Shown here one piece after another: positions 34,752 through 43,805 of a DNA stretch of 64,000 bases (position 1 is the first letter of the stretch; each line of letters starts with the position of its first letter). The stretch spans positions 58,470 to 122,469 of the forward strand of contig CAMDCV010000007.1 in NCBI GenBank assembly GCA_945890645.1, given 5' to 3'. The notes under the pieces were generated by a model. The model ran no database searches and was not told the DNA's origin. It saw only the letters and a list, made by a program, of their open reading frames with translations. Origin of the DNA: Akkermansia muciniphila (GTDB lineage Bacteria > Verrucomicrobiota > Verrucomicrobiia > Verrucomicrobiales > Akkermansiaceae). Both the position numbers and the translations under genes were made by a program.

Positions 34752-35417
34752 ATGCGACTACTCTTTTTTCTCGCGATTAGCCTTACCGCATGTCAATCGA
34801 CATCACCCTCCACTCTTCGCATGGACTTGACGAAAACCCAGCTCGTGGATCTCAAAAGCATCGACCGCACCATGGTCATCGCGCTGCAATACAAGGAGTC
34901 ACACAACATCGCCAAGCGACCACTGTACCACGCGAACTTTCCCGCCCTGCTTCACCGCAATACAGCGCTGCGTCTGAAAAACGCCAACCAGCAGTTGCGA
35001 AAAAACAATCTTCGTCTCGTCATCTGGGATGCTTTTCGTCCGCACGAAACACAGCTCGCACTCTGGGATGCCTGCGGTCACGACGATCGCTACGTCGCCA
35101 ATCCTCACCGCAATCCTTCTCTTCACTCGCACGGTTGCGCGGTCGATGTCAGCCTTATGCATCTCGATGGCTCACCCGCCGCAGTGCCGACTGGTTTCGA
35201 TGACTTCTCCGCCCGCGCCGCCTCAGACTTCGTCCACCCCGACCCCGCCGTGCAAAATAATATGCGATATTTGAAAGAGGCTATGTGGGCCGCGGGTTTC
35301 GGCACGCTGCCTCAGGAGTGGTGGCATTTTATGGACAAGGATTATAAAACTCTGCCCTTCATTGATTCTTCGAAACTGCCTCCAGCATTACAAACCATGA
35401 TTCAATCCACACGCTGA
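34752..35417 (+). CDS. D-alanyl-D-alanine dipeptidase, VanX/DdpX family (lipoprotein)
   Basis: The M15D zinc motifs are present: SLHSHGCAVDVSL (HxxxxxxD) and EWWHFM (ExxH), together with the transition-state Arg in WDAFRP. A signal peptide with a lipobox (LFFLAISLTAC) directs the 221-residue protein to the envelope, unlike cytoplasmic VanX. It would cleave D-Ala-D-Ala released from peptidoglycan, for recycling or nutrition. No vanH, vanA or vanRS genes are adjacent, so a resistance role is unlikely. Its stop overlaps the next ATG (TGATG). Confidence 0.88.
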   Translation: MRLLFFLAISLTACQSTSPSTLRMDLTKTQLVDLKSIDRTMVIALQYKESHNIAKRPLYHANFPALLHRNTALRLKNANQQLRKNNLRLVIWDAFRPHETQLALWDACGHDDRYVANPHRNPSLHSHGCAVDVSLMHLDGSPAAVPTGFDDFSARAASDFVHPDPAVQNNMRYLKEAMWAAGFGTLPQEWWHFMDKDYKTLPFIDSSKLPPALQTMIQSTR

Positions 35418-36838
35418 TGCGCGCGTTTTCACTCATGATCTTTTGTCTCGCAGCGTCATGCGGTTTCGCGGAAGTGACGCCACTAATCCCCACCTATCTT
35501 GGAGATTTTCAACGCAATTTTTACGGCAACAAAGCACCCCAACGACTTCGAACTCTATGGAAAACGCCGCTGGGCACGGGGAAAACGTTTTTTAAGGACC
35601 GCATCAATGAAATGTCCGGTGCGGGCTGGACCGGTCAATCACTGCTGTTTGAGGAAAATGGCGAACTCGTTCTCATCCAAGTTTCGTTAGATTACCACCT
35701 GCGCAAGATCGACGCAGCCACCGGCAAGATTTTGTGGGAATCAAAACTGGGCGACTCAATCAAAGGCACACCTACCTACTTTGATCGAGGCTACGGTGAT
35801 GAAAGCACGCGGCGCTTACTCATCACCGGCTCACGGCATGGTTTTGGCATCGACCTACGCAAGGACCCCGCCTGGTCGTTGCGGGGGTTGTCTTTTGATG
35901 ATGGTCGTGAATTTTGGCGCCACGATACGATTCTCACCGATTCCAATAGCCGCGACTGCGATGCCTCGGCAGTCGTTGTCGGTTCCAAAGCGGCGATTCC
36001 GTTAGAGAACGGCAAGTTTCTTCTCTTTTCGCCCGATCCTCTCCATGCGAAAAAAATGGGCGATTGGATGCAGCCACGCATCGATCATCAAAGTCTGCTC
36101 TATCACAAAAATGACCTGCCTACTTATGGCCACGAGCTTTCTTGTGAATCCTCACCCACTCTTATCGGCAAGACCGCTTACGTTGCCGCCGGATGTGGTC
36201 GCATTTATGCCAAATCCACCAAGACTGGCTACACCTACTGGACGCTCGATGTCGGCGGCGATCTGGAAAGCAGCATGCCGCTCACCAATGATGGTTGTCT
36301 TTTGTTAGGCATCGAAAAACAATTCATCGCCGGTCAAGGGGGGGTGATGAAAATCAATCCCCAGAAGAAAAGCACCGATGCCGTGGAGTGGTTTTTGCCT
36401 TGGCCGGATGCGGCATTTTACGAATGGCAAGGTGGTATCGTAGGCTCCCCGACCATCAATGCGCGTTATGGCTCCAGCGCCCCCGGGGGCGGGAATCTCG
36501 GCTGCGCGGTCAGTGTCGATGGCACACTGCGAGTATTCGATCACATACGCCTCAGCGAAGTTACGAATCGCGGACCCAAGCATGATCAAAATTATCCACA
36601 ACCATTGGTGCTCGACGAAATCAAACTACCTAACGGCACGATCTCCACACCGATTTTTGTCAATGATACCATTCTCATCGGCTACGATAGCGGACTGGAT
36701 CTCTATCAGGTATCAACCGCAGGCAAACTCAAACGCCTCGACCGCATCAGTGGTAAAATGTTTGATGCCACTCCCATAGTTTGGGATGGCAAGGCCTACA
36801 TCGCGAGTCGCGATGGCTTCCTCTATTGCTTGCACTGA
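35417..36838 (+). CDS. Secreted PQQ-like beta-propeller protein
   Basis: A signal peptide (residues 1-18) is followed by repeated strand blades of the pyrrolo-quinoline quinone type: DAATGKILWESKLG, KTGYTYWTLDVGGDLESS and WDGKAYIASRDGFLYCLH. The 473-residue protein has no dehydrogenase motifs such as the Ca-binding tryptophan-docking sequence, so it is more likely a binding or scaffolding propeller than a quinoprotein enzyme. Translation is coupled to the dipeptidase gene. Many similar propellers occur in planctomycetes and verrucomicrobia. Confidence 0.75.
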   Translation: MRAFSLMIFCLAASCGFAEVTPLIPTYLGDFQRNFYGNKAPQRLRTLWKTPLGTGKTFFKDRINEMSGAGWTGQSLLFEENGELVLIQVSLDYHLRKIDAATGKILWESKLGDSIKGTPTYFDRGYGDESTRRLLITGSRHGFGIDLRKDPAWSLRGLSFDDGREFWRHDTILTDSNSRDCDASAVVVGSKAAIPLENGKFLLFSPDPLHAKKMGDWMQPRIDHQSLLYHKNDLPTYGHELSCESSPTLIGKTAYVAAGCGRIYAKSTKTGYTYWTLDVGGDLESSMPLTNDGCLLLGIEKQFIAGQGGVMKINPQKKSTDAVEWFLPWPDAAFYEWQGGIVGSPTINARYGSSAPGGGNLGCAVSVDGTLRVFDHIRLSEVTNRGPKHDQNYPQPLVLDEIKLPNGTISTPIFVNDTILIGYDSGLDLYQVSTAGKLKRLDRISGKMFDATPIVWDGKAYIASRDGFLYCLH

Positions 36839-36844
36839 GGGTTT

Positions 36845-37708
36845 TTACAGCGAGCTCGCACGAAACGTATCGCCCTGACGTATGTCGCCCGTTTCATAGC
36901 CTTTTTTAAACCAGCGTGCCCGCTGTGCGGAGGTGCCGTGCGTGAAGGCTTCCGGCACCACACGACCCTGAGCCTTGCGCTGAAGTGTATCATCGCCAAT
37001 CGCTAGCGCCGCTTGCAAGGCCTCCTCTAGGTCACCTTCTTCGAGAAACCCAAATTTCTCCTGTCCATGCTTCGCCCACAAACCAGCATAGAAGTCCGCT
37101 TGCAATTCGAGCCTCACGGACAAGCGATTGTAATCTTCCTGCGATAACCGACCACGGCTCTGATTTACCTGATCGGAGACCCCTAACAATTTCTGCACGT
37201 GATGGCCCACTTCATGCGCGATCACATAAGCATGAGCAAAATCTCCCGATGCGCCTAACTCATCGCGCATCTGTTCAAAAAACGACAAATCCATATAAAT
37301 ACTTTTATCGGCAGGGCAATAAAAGGGACCCATTGCGGCGCTTGCTTGTCCGCATCCCGAAACGACCTGACCACGAAATAAAATCAATTTCGGCTTTTCA
37401 TATTGTCGGCCCATTTTCTGAAAAACATCGGTCCAGATTTCCTCAGTATCCCCCAAGACCACTCTCACAAATTGCACCGCCTGTTCTTCTTCTGACGTGC
37501 GCGGTTGGTTTGTTCCACCAGCCGACATCTGTGTGCCACCCTGTTGCGCCATGTCTTGCAGCAATGGCATCGGGTCGCCACCCAACATCCACACGACTAC
37601 CACCAGCACTAACATGCCAAGTCCGCCACCTACGACACGTCCGCCTCCGCCGCTCTGACCACGACGATCTTCCACCTGCTCACTTTGTCTTCTGCCTTCC
37701 CAACGCAT
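36845..37708 (-). CDS. YpfJ-type neutral zinc metallopeptidase
   Basis: The 287-residue protein has one N-terminal membrane anchor (GMLVLVVVVWMLGG), a Gly-rich region before it and the family signatures PFYCPADKSIYMD, HEVGHHVQ (zinc site) and GTSAQRARWFKKG. The ATG at 37708 is preferred to a TTG three codons upstream. A TATTTG sits six bases before it and could be a weak -10 box. Function unknown; probably an envelope peptidase. Confidence 0.87.
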   Translation of the reverse strand: MRWEGRRQSEQVEDRRGQSGGGGRVVGGGLGMLVLVVVVWMLGGDPMPLLQDMAQQGGTQMSAGGTNQPRTSEEEQAVQFVRVVLGDTEEIWTDVFQKMGRQYEKPKLILFRGQVVSGCGQASAAMGPFYCPADKSIYMDLSFFEQMRDELGASGDFAHAYVIAHEVGHHVQKLLGVSDQVNQSRGRLSQEDYNRLSVRLELQADFYAGLWAKHGQEKFGFLEEGDLEEALQAALAIGDDTLQRKAQGRVVPEAFTHGTSAQRARWFKKGYETGDIRQGDTFRASSL

Positions 37709-37839
37709 GCCAAACAAATAGCGCTATTCCCCCGAATTGAAAAGCGAAACTTAAAATCACCTGGTGTGACGATTCAGTAATCATCCAACTATTGTAGGAT
37801 CATTCCCCATAACGAACCACATAAAATCACAAAATCCAC

Positions 37840-37867
37840 TTGCGCCCTTTCATTTCTCCCCTAACTT
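37840..37867 (+). promoter_or_regulatory. Promoter of the superoxide dismutase gene, leaderless spacing
   Basis: TTGCGC (37840-37845), 16 bases and TAACTT (37862-37867), seven bases before the ATG at 37875. Confidence 0.45.
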
Positions 37868-37874
37868 AATCGAC

Positions 37875-38594
37875 ATGAATCAAGACTTATCACGACGTGC
37901 TCTTTTGAAATGGGGAATGGCATCCGCTGCCGTAGCCACTCTCGGCCAGACGCATGCCAAAAGCGCGAACTATGCACTACCTGCTTTGGATTACGCGCCA
38001 GCCGCACTTGAGCCACACATTGATGCTGAGACGATGACCATCCATCACACCAAGCATCACGCCGCTTACATTACGAAATTGAATGAAGCTCTGACCGCCA
38101 ATCCCTCTCTGCAGGCACCGACTCTGGACGCCTTGATGGAAAAAATTGCAACCGTCACCGATCCTGCGGTGCAAAGCACTTTACGCAACAATGGCGGCGG
38201 GCACTGGAACCATGCATTCTTCTGGGCCATCATGGCTCCCGCCGCACAAACCGGCAAACCTAGCGACGCGCTACTAGCCGCCATCAACGAGTCTTTCGGG
38301 TCGATGGATAAAATGAAAACCGCCTTCGCCGAAGCCGCGCTGAAGCGCTTCGGTTCTGGCTGGGCTTGGCTGATCGTGCAAAACGGCAAATTGAAAATTA
38401 CCTCGACTCCCAATCAAGACAACCCTCTCATGAAAGGTTTAGTCGCCGCACCCGATCTCGGAACACCGATCCTCGGCATCGACGTCTGGGAGCACGCCTA
38501 CTACCTAAACTACCAAAACCGCCGCGCTGACTACATCACCGCCTGGTGGAACGTGGTCAACTGGAATGCCGTTAATAAACACTTTTCTGCCTGA
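37875..38594 (+). CDS. Fe/Mn superoxide dismutase, Tat-exported
   Basis: The N-terminus carries a twin-arginine signal (LSRRALLKWGMASAAVATLG) followed by a complete SOD: metal ligands in TIHHTKHH and GGGHWNHAFFW, and the late Asp and His in DVWEHAYYLNY. The mature part is about 205 residues. It converts superoxide to peroxide in the periplasm or outside, an unusual location for this family since Tat export implies folding and metal loading in the cytosol. The Gly-His pair before WNH is closer to Mn enzymes, but metal use cannot be decided by eye. Confidence 0.93.
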   Translation: MNQDLSRRALLKWGMASAAVATLGQTHAKSANYALPALDYAPAALEPHIDAETMTIHHTKHHAAYITKLNEALTANPSLQAPTLDALMEKIATVTDPAVQSTLRNNGGGHWNHAFFWAIMAPAAQTGKPSDALLAAINESFGSMDKMKTAFAEAALKRFGSGWAWLIVQNGKLKITSTPNQDNPLMKGLVAAPDLGTPILGIDVWEHAYYLNYQNRRADYITAWWNVVNWNAVNKHFSA

Positions 38595-38962
38595 TCTCGT
38601 AACAAAATCGAGAATCAGACTTAAAATTAATGGTGACTAGCAATTATTTAGCGCAGTCCCCTCTTATTAACCTCCTAATTCTCACGCTCGAGTTCTTCTT
38701 TCGAGAAAAAGAACTCCTTGTGGTTAAGCTTGCGTGATTGGGGATTGAATTCGTTTTATACGATGTGTTGGTGTTAGTACTACGCGTTCGGGTTCTGAAA
38801 AATCAGAAATACCATATCCGCACTCCTCGCAGTTTGTAGGGGAACACCCCATGGCTAAGAGAGAGTCCTCAAGCCATTGTATATTCGTTCGCACAAGCCT
38901 TGGATTCCTCCCACAGTGGGATGACCAACGAATCGCAACGGTGCGCTAATTCACTAACACAC
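38595..38962. other. Intergenic region between the SOD gene and the DUF6515 lipoprotein gene
   Basis: About 370 bases with no supported gene. It contains two small inverted repeats, GTTCTTCTTTC facing GAAAAAGAAC near 38692-38715 and TTCTGA-AAAA-TCAGAA near 38794-38809. Neither has a T-run, so they are not clear terminators. Confidence 0.4.
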
Positions 38963-39526
38963 ATGAAAACAAATAACAATATCGCCTCCCCTAAGGGTAC
39001 AAACCGTTGCTCCGCACTTGCGTTGCGACCCCTCCTTGCCTTTACTGGCGCCGCCGTCTGCTTATCCCTCGCCTCGTGCGTGGATGTTTACGATGATGGC
39101 GGAAACGGACGCTACAGAGGATCATCCGTGACCACGTACCAACCGGGTTACAGCCTCAACACCCTGCCATCTGGCTATCGTACGGAAACCATTGCCGGGC
39201 GGAATTACTATTACCACAATGGCGCATACTATCAGCGCAACTCCAGAGGCTACGTTGTGACCGAAGCTCCGCGTCAAAGCCGCTATTACGCAGAGTATAC
39301 CCGCACTCGCCAGACCGCACATCCGGATGGCAGAACAACATATACCACTTATCAACCCGGTTACAGAACTACGAGCCTGCCCCAAGGCTATCGCAGCGAA
39401 AGCATCTCCGGACGCAATTACTATTACCATAATGGAGCGTATTACTTGAAGAACTCCGGTGGCTATGTCGTGACGGAGGCTCCCCGTGAGAGTCGCTATT
39501 ACACGGAATACAGTCGTCATCGTTGA
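38963..39526 (+). CDS. DUF6515-like lipoprotein with two tandem repeats
   Basis: A long signal ends in a lipobox (LSLASC). The mature protein consists of two ~70-residue copies of one motif: TTYQPGY, LP-x-GYR, then GRNYYYHNGAYY and GYVVTEAPR, each copy ending in a YY-rich segment. The copies are very similar, so the duplication is recent or under strong constraint. The family is envelope-associated and uncharacterised. An intrinsic terminator lies 28 bases after the stop. Confidence 0.75.
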   Translation: MKTNNNIASPKGTNRCSALALRPLLAFTGAAVCLSLASCVDVYDDGGNGRYRGSSVTTYQPGYSLNTLPSGYRTETIAGRNYYYHNGAYYQRNSRGYVVTEAPRQSRYYAEYTRTRQTAHPDGRTTYTTYQPGYRTTSLPQGYRSESISGRNYYYHNGAYYLKNSGGYVVTEAPRESRYYTEYSRHR

Positions 39527-39553
39527 TCGACAAAAAACAAAAAATAAATCGGA

Positions 39554-39582
39554 GCGGAGGGTGCAAACCTTCCGCTTTTTTT
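39554..39582 (+). terminator. Intrinsic terminator after the DUF6515 gene
   Basis: GCGGAGGGT (39554-39562), loop GCAA, ACCTTCCGC (39567-39575), then seven Ts. One G-T pair interrupts the stem. Confidence 0.85.
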
Positions 39583-39737
39583 ATGGATACCAGTGAGGTG
39601 AATCGGGGATGGATTGATCCCAGACTATTTCTCAACAAACTGTACGCTTTAACTTAGCGCGGCACTATGACCGGATCAATACTGGATTTGCCCGATGAAG
39701 AGTGTGATGAATGCGACAATTGGCACACTACCACTAT

Positions 39738-39776
39738 ACAAAAGAACGACTGCGAATCGTGAGACTCGCAGCCGTT
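39738..39776 (-). terminator. Probable terminator of the OmpA-like gene
   Basis: On the minus strand an 11-bp stem (AACGGCTGCGA with TCGCAGTCGTT, one wobble pair) with a 10-base loop is followed by CTTTTG. It lies 65 bases after the stop; the T-run is short. Confidence 0.6.
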
Positions 39777-39840
39777 GCATTATCTAGGTTTTTTGGGGGG
39801 AAGGCGCGAACTGCTTGTTAGCAATCACGCGCCAAATTTG

Positions 39841-40548
39841 TTACTTCTTGCGAACAACGAGGACGCGACGGTCCATCACCATCTGGTCTTCGGTTCCTTC
39901 GGGAAAGGAGGGAAACATTTCGCCATAGCCGTGTGCACTCAATGCAGAGGCAGGAACGTTGTAGCGTTGTGTCAATTCCTGATGCGTACGGCGTGCGCGA
40001 TCAGCGGAGAGAGCGAGGTTGAACTCATTGGTGCCATCTGTGCTTGTATGACCTTCGATGTCGAACACCGCCATGGGTTGAGTTTTCAGAACTTCCAGGA
40101 TCGCGGCCGCCGTTTCCTCAAGTGTCACGCGTGATTCCATGTCGAGCAACTTTGCAGTTTCCTTCTCAAACAAAACGGGTATCATGACGTATGGCATTTC
40201 TTTGCCTTCGACGATTACCACGTTGCGTTCCACGTTGTAGGTCCGACGCGGCTGCCCGGGAATTTCGACATAAGTCTTTTCAACGGTGCCGGGAGGATTA
40301 ACCGGAACAATCGCATCTCGTGGAGCGACCAATAATTGACGTCGCGCAAAAGCACGATCAAGCACTGGAGGCGGGTTGACCGGGGTGATTGTTTCCGTGA
40401 CAATATCTCCATCAGGAGTTTTTTCGATGACAGTTTCTCTGACGACCTCGCCTGCGGGTGGCGGAACGATAGTCTCTTCCACAACGACTTGAGCGATCGT
40501 TGGGTGGAGGCAGGCGGCTACAAGCAGCAATGCGTATTTGTTTTTCAT
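39841..40548 (-). CDS. OmpA family protein
   Basis: A signal peptide (MKNKYALLLVAACLHPTIAQ) precedes a Pro/Val/Thr-rich region with internally repeated VVxET and TVIEKT-type segments. The C-terminal OmpA-like peptidoglycan-binding domain contains FDIEGHTSTDGTNEFNLALS and SADRARRTHQEL. At 235 residues there is no room for an eight-strand barrel, so it is probably periplasmic or peptidoglycan-attached. It is followed by a probable terminator and preceded, 30 bases away, by a CsbD-like gene on the same strand. Confidence 0.88.
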   Translation of the reverse strand: MKNKYALLLVAACLHPTIAQVVVEETIVPPPAGEVVRETVIEKTPDGDIVTETITPVNPPPVLDRAFARRQLLVAPRDAIVPVNPPGTVEKTYVEIPGQPRRTYNVERNVVIVEGKEMPYVMIPVLFEKETAKLLDMESRVTLEETAAAILEVLKTQPMAVFDIEGHTSTDGTNEFNLALSADRARRTHQELTQRYNVPASALSAHGYGEMFPSFPEGTEDQMVMDRRVLVVRKK

Positions 40549-40578
40549 AATGATTGATGTTTGTGTTGAGTAGTAAAA

Positions 40579-40785
40579 TTAATCACAGCAACTGGTGGTA
40601 TCACAATCCTTCAGGGCTTTTTCCACGGTTTCGCGAGATTCGCCGGTTCGTTTTTGAATTCTTCCGATCAATTCCTCTTGTTTGCCTTCGGCGTATTGGA
40701 GATCGTCGTCTGTGAGATTCGCCCACTTTTGCATTATTTTGCCTTTGAAGATATTCCAGTCACCTTTTAATTGTAGTTGATTCAT
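40579..40785 (-). CDS. CsbD family stress protein
   Basis: The 68-residue protein matches CsbD: LKGDWNIFKGKIMQKWANLTDDDL and EELIGRIQKRTGESR. It has an extra C-terminal CDTTSCCD with three cysteines that is not usual. CsbD proteins are induced by general stress in many bacteria, with unknown biochemical role. The OmpA-like gene follows 30 bases downstream on the same strand. Confidence 0.88.
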   Translation of the reverse strand: MNQLQLKGDWNIFKGKIMQKWANLTDDDLQYAEGKQEELIGRIQKRTGESRETVEKALKDCDTTSCCD

Positions 40786-40974
40786 GAGCTTAATTTTCGT
40801 TTGTGTTGATTCTTGATTGCATGAGACACGGTCAAATCGATGACTAAATTAGCCAGCTGCCATGTTACTATTCAAATTACCTCCATGTTGCCCCTGGTCT
40901 ATGGGTGGTATCCCTACCATTGATAAAATGTAATAGGAGCAATGAGCTTCGACTTTGTACACCGCACAATAACA

Positions 40975-41002
40975 TTGCAGAACGGTTGGTATTCGCTAGG
41001 AT
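40975..41002 (+). promoter_or_regulatory. Promoter of the VWA membrane protein gene
   Basis: TTGCAG (40975-40980), 16 bases ending in TTCGC, TAGGAT (40997-41002); the ATG is 15 bases further, so the leader would be under ten bases. Confidence 0.55.
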
Positions 41003-41017
41003 GCACGCACTTCGTTT

Positions 41018-43717
41018 ATGCCGATTCAATTCCAAGCACCTGAATGGTTTCTGCTCGTTCCCGCGCTTTTGATCGCAGGCTGGTTTTGGAAAAATCTATC
41101 GCTTTTTCAGCCCCTTCGCTTGGTCATCATCCTGTTGGGGGCTTTACTCCTCGCCGACCCTTCGATTCGGAAGCAACAAGACGCGCTGGACTTATACGTA
41201 TTGTTGGATCGCTCGGAATCCACCGAAGATTTGGTGGATCAAGGACTTCCTGAATGGCAACGGATCATAGAAAAAGCCAGACCCAGTCGCCACGATGAAT
41301 TGCATTTAATGAACTATGCCGCCGAGATCGCACCACTTGGGTCTGATGGAGCTGTGTTCACTGGTTCACGAAAACTCACCCGCACCAATCTTGCCCTGCA
41401 AACGATTGCCGCCCAAGCCAAGGAAAATAAACCAGCACGGGTGCTTGTCTTCACTGATGGCTATTCCACCGAACCACTGCACGAGGCAACGGCACAATTG
41501 ATGGCACGTGGCATTCCCCTGGACTTTCGTTTGATCCGAGAAAACACAGAAAACGATTTCCGCGTCGCACGTTTGGAATTTCCCGATCGCGTGCAAGCGG
41601 GTGAGCCGTTTTTGTTGTCGGTCACCGTGCGGGGATCGAAAGATTGTGATGTTCCCCTCACCCTACGACGCAATCAACAAGAGCTCACACAAACGAAGGT
41701 AACCCTGACAAATGGCGTTGGGAAAATTGAATTCACTGATCGCATACCTCGCGCCGGCTCCTTTGAATACTCCGCGGAAATCAGTCCTGAGCAAGATGAA
41801 CACGTCGGCAATAACCGTCTCACGCGCTGGATTGAAATCACCGGCGGCCCACGCGTTTTGTTGGTGAGTCGTTTTCAGAATGACCCTGTCGCCGCCGTGC
41901 TCACATCGCTGAATTTCACTGTCGATACCATCAGCGAGCCTTCCCAGTTGATGGCTGGAAAATTGGCGGGCACTCGCGCGGTGATTATCAACAACGTCCC
42001 CGCTCACGAGATTCCGACAGCATTTCTCGAGGCACTGCCATTTTATGTGCACGATCAAGGCGGCGGCTTATTGATGGCGGGTGGTGATCGTTCGTTCGGA
42101 TCTGGTGGCTACTTTGAGTCTGCCATTGATCCCCTTCTGCCGGTATCGATGGAGCTCAAATCCGAACACCGGAAACTCGCCGTGGCCTTAGCCATTGTGA
42201 TGGACCGTTCGGGTTCGATGTCGGTATCGGTCGGCCCCGGAACTACCAAGATCGATCTCGCGAACCAAGGTGCGGTCAATGCCATCAATCTGTTAGGCAA
42301 CATGGACCAAGTTGCTGTCATTGCGGTGGACTCGGCACCGGAAACTTTCGTGCCGATGACTCGCATCAATAGCCAACAAGCCGCACTCGCTGCCCGCGTG
42401 CGCAAGGTACAATCCTCTGGCGGTGGCATTTATGTGTATGAAGGCCTCAAAGCCGGATGGGACGCACTGAAAAAATCGAATGCGGGCACACGACATTTAA
42501 TCTTGTTCACCGATACCGCCGACACCGAAGAACCTGGCGATTACAAAAAGCTGATCAAAGAAATGACCGATCAAGGCGCAACCATTTCCGTGATCGGCAT
42601 GGGCACACCGGCGGATTCGGATGCAAAACTCTGCGAAGAAATTGCGAAGCTCGGCAAAGGGCGGATGTTTTATAGTGACAAGCCGATGGACATCCCGAAA
42701 ATTTTCGCGCAAGAGACGGTCACCATTGCGCGTTCGGCATTCATTGAAGACACTACGAAAACGAAACAAACTGGACGATGGTCAGAAGTTTCACCACAGC
42801 CCTTGCAATGGTTGGGTGCCGTGGATGGATACAATCTTTCCTATGCCCGCGAGGACTCCACAGTTTCGTTGGTATCATCGGACGAATACCTCGCACCGTT
42901 GGTAGCGACCGCACGTCGCGGGCTTGGTCGTACGGCGGCGATTTCATTTCCCTTAAGCGGAGAAAAATCCGACGCCACTCGCAACTGGCCGGAGTATGCG
43001 AACTTCCTGCAAACCACCACACGCTGGTTGATGGGGCTCGATCTGCCGCCCGGCATCGGACTCAAGCACCGCGCCGAGGGCTCGCGCCTCACCCTAGATT
43101 TGCTCTATGATCCCGAGCTATGGTCCGAACGTTTTCAGGCGAATCCTCCCAAAATCCGCATGCTCGAAGCACAGGACAATTCCAGAGCCTACGATGTACC
43201 GTGGCGTCGCATTTCTCCCGGGCAATTCACTGTCAGCCGCGAGATGGAAGAAGGCGCGGTCGTGCGGGGGGCGATCCAAGTCGGCACCTATGCCATTCCT
43301 TTCGGACCGATCACGCTAGGTTCCTCGATCGAGTGGTCCTTTGAACCGGAGAGCATCACCAACTTACGCGCCGCCTCAAAACAAACCGGCGGACGCGAGC
43401 TTTTGGATATAAAAACAGCTTGGTTGCGACCTCCCTTCATTCAAGACACCTCACTGCGTCTGCCACTGATCCTCGCCTTGCTGACCTTCCTTTTGATAGA
43501 AGCGTTAATCACACGCACAGGCTGGAAATTGCCCGCCTTCGCTGGTAGAACTCTTCGTCCGAAAGTTGCTAAGGTCAAAATTAAAAAAGCGAAACCCGTG
43601 ATCGCAGAACCGGAACCTTTGATCATTGCCAAAGAGGAGAAACCGATCGCACCTGTGGAGCCACCTGAAGAAACAGCACGTCGCTCACGTTTCCAAAAAG
43701 CGAAAGACCGCAAGTAA
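41018..43717 (+). CDS. Large membrane protein with VWA and glutamine amidotransferase-like domains
   Basis: Two N-terminal membrane helices (residues ~10-48) are followed by a first VWA-like region (LYVLLDRSEST near 60). Next comes a GATase-1-like domain near 285-375 (LLMAGGDRSFGSGGYF), then a full VWA domain with MIDAS AIVMDRSGSMS near 393, and a last helix near 810-830 before a Lys/Pro-rich cytoplasmic tail. This BatA-like plan is frequent in PVC bacteria, and functions are mostly unknown; a MoxR ATPase and a DUF58 protein usually accompany it, but neither is adjacent (a DUF58 gene is 11 kb away). Confidence 0.82.
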   Translation: MPIQFQAPEWFLLVPALLIAGWFWKNLSLFQPLRLVIILLGALLLADPSIRKQQDALDLYVLLDRSESTEDLVDQGLPEWQRIIEKARPSRHDELHLMNYAAEIAPLGSDGAVFTGSRKLTRTNLALQTIAAQAKENKPARVLVFTDGYSTEPLHEATAQLMARGIPLDFRLIRENTENDFRVARLEFPDRVQAGEPFLLSVTVRGSKDCDVPLTLRRNQQELTQTKVTLTNGVGKIEFTDRIPRAGSFEYSAEISPEQDEHVGNNRLTRWIEITGGPRVLLVSRFQNDPVAAVLTSLNFTVDTISEPSQLMAGKLAGTRAVIINNVPAHEIPTAFLEALPFYVHDQGGGLLMAGGDRSFGSGGYFESAIDPLLPVSMELKSEHRKLAVALAIVMDRSGSMSVSVGPGTTKIDLANQGAVNAINLLGNMDQVAVIAVDSAPETFVPMTRINSQQAALAARVRKVQSSGGGIYVYEGLKAGWDALKKSNAGTRHLILFTDTADTEEPGDYKKLIKEMTDQGATISVIGMGTPADSDAKLCEEIAKLGKGRMFYSDKPMDIPKIFAQETVTIARSAFIEDTTKTKQTGRWSEVSPQPLQWLGAVDGYNLSYAREDSTVSLVSSDEYLAPLVATARRGLGRTAAISFPLSGEKSDATRNWPEYANFLQTTTRWLMGLDLPPGIGLKHRAEGSRLTLDLLYDPELWSERFQANPPKIRMLEAQDNSRAYDVPWRRISPGQFTVSREMEEGAVVRGAIQVGTYAIPFGPITLGSSIEWSFEPESITNLRAASKQTGGRELLDIKTAWLRPPFIQDTSLRLPLILALLTFLLIEALITRTGWKLPAFAGRTLRPKVAKVKIKKAKPVIAEPEPLIIAKEEKPIAPVEPPEETARRSRFQKAKDRK

Positions 43718-43805
43718 TTCCGACATAAATGCGCGTGTTTTTCGTGTCATTATTGCTGGAAAAAAAAGCAACGATGCGTTTGTCATTTAGAAATTCTTTG
43801 TTACC

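Noticed and set aside
34752..35417. Vancomycin resistance gene vanX
   Set aside because: The protein is an exported lipoprotein and no vanH, vanA, vanR or vanS genes are nearby; a role in peptidoglycan turnover is more likely.
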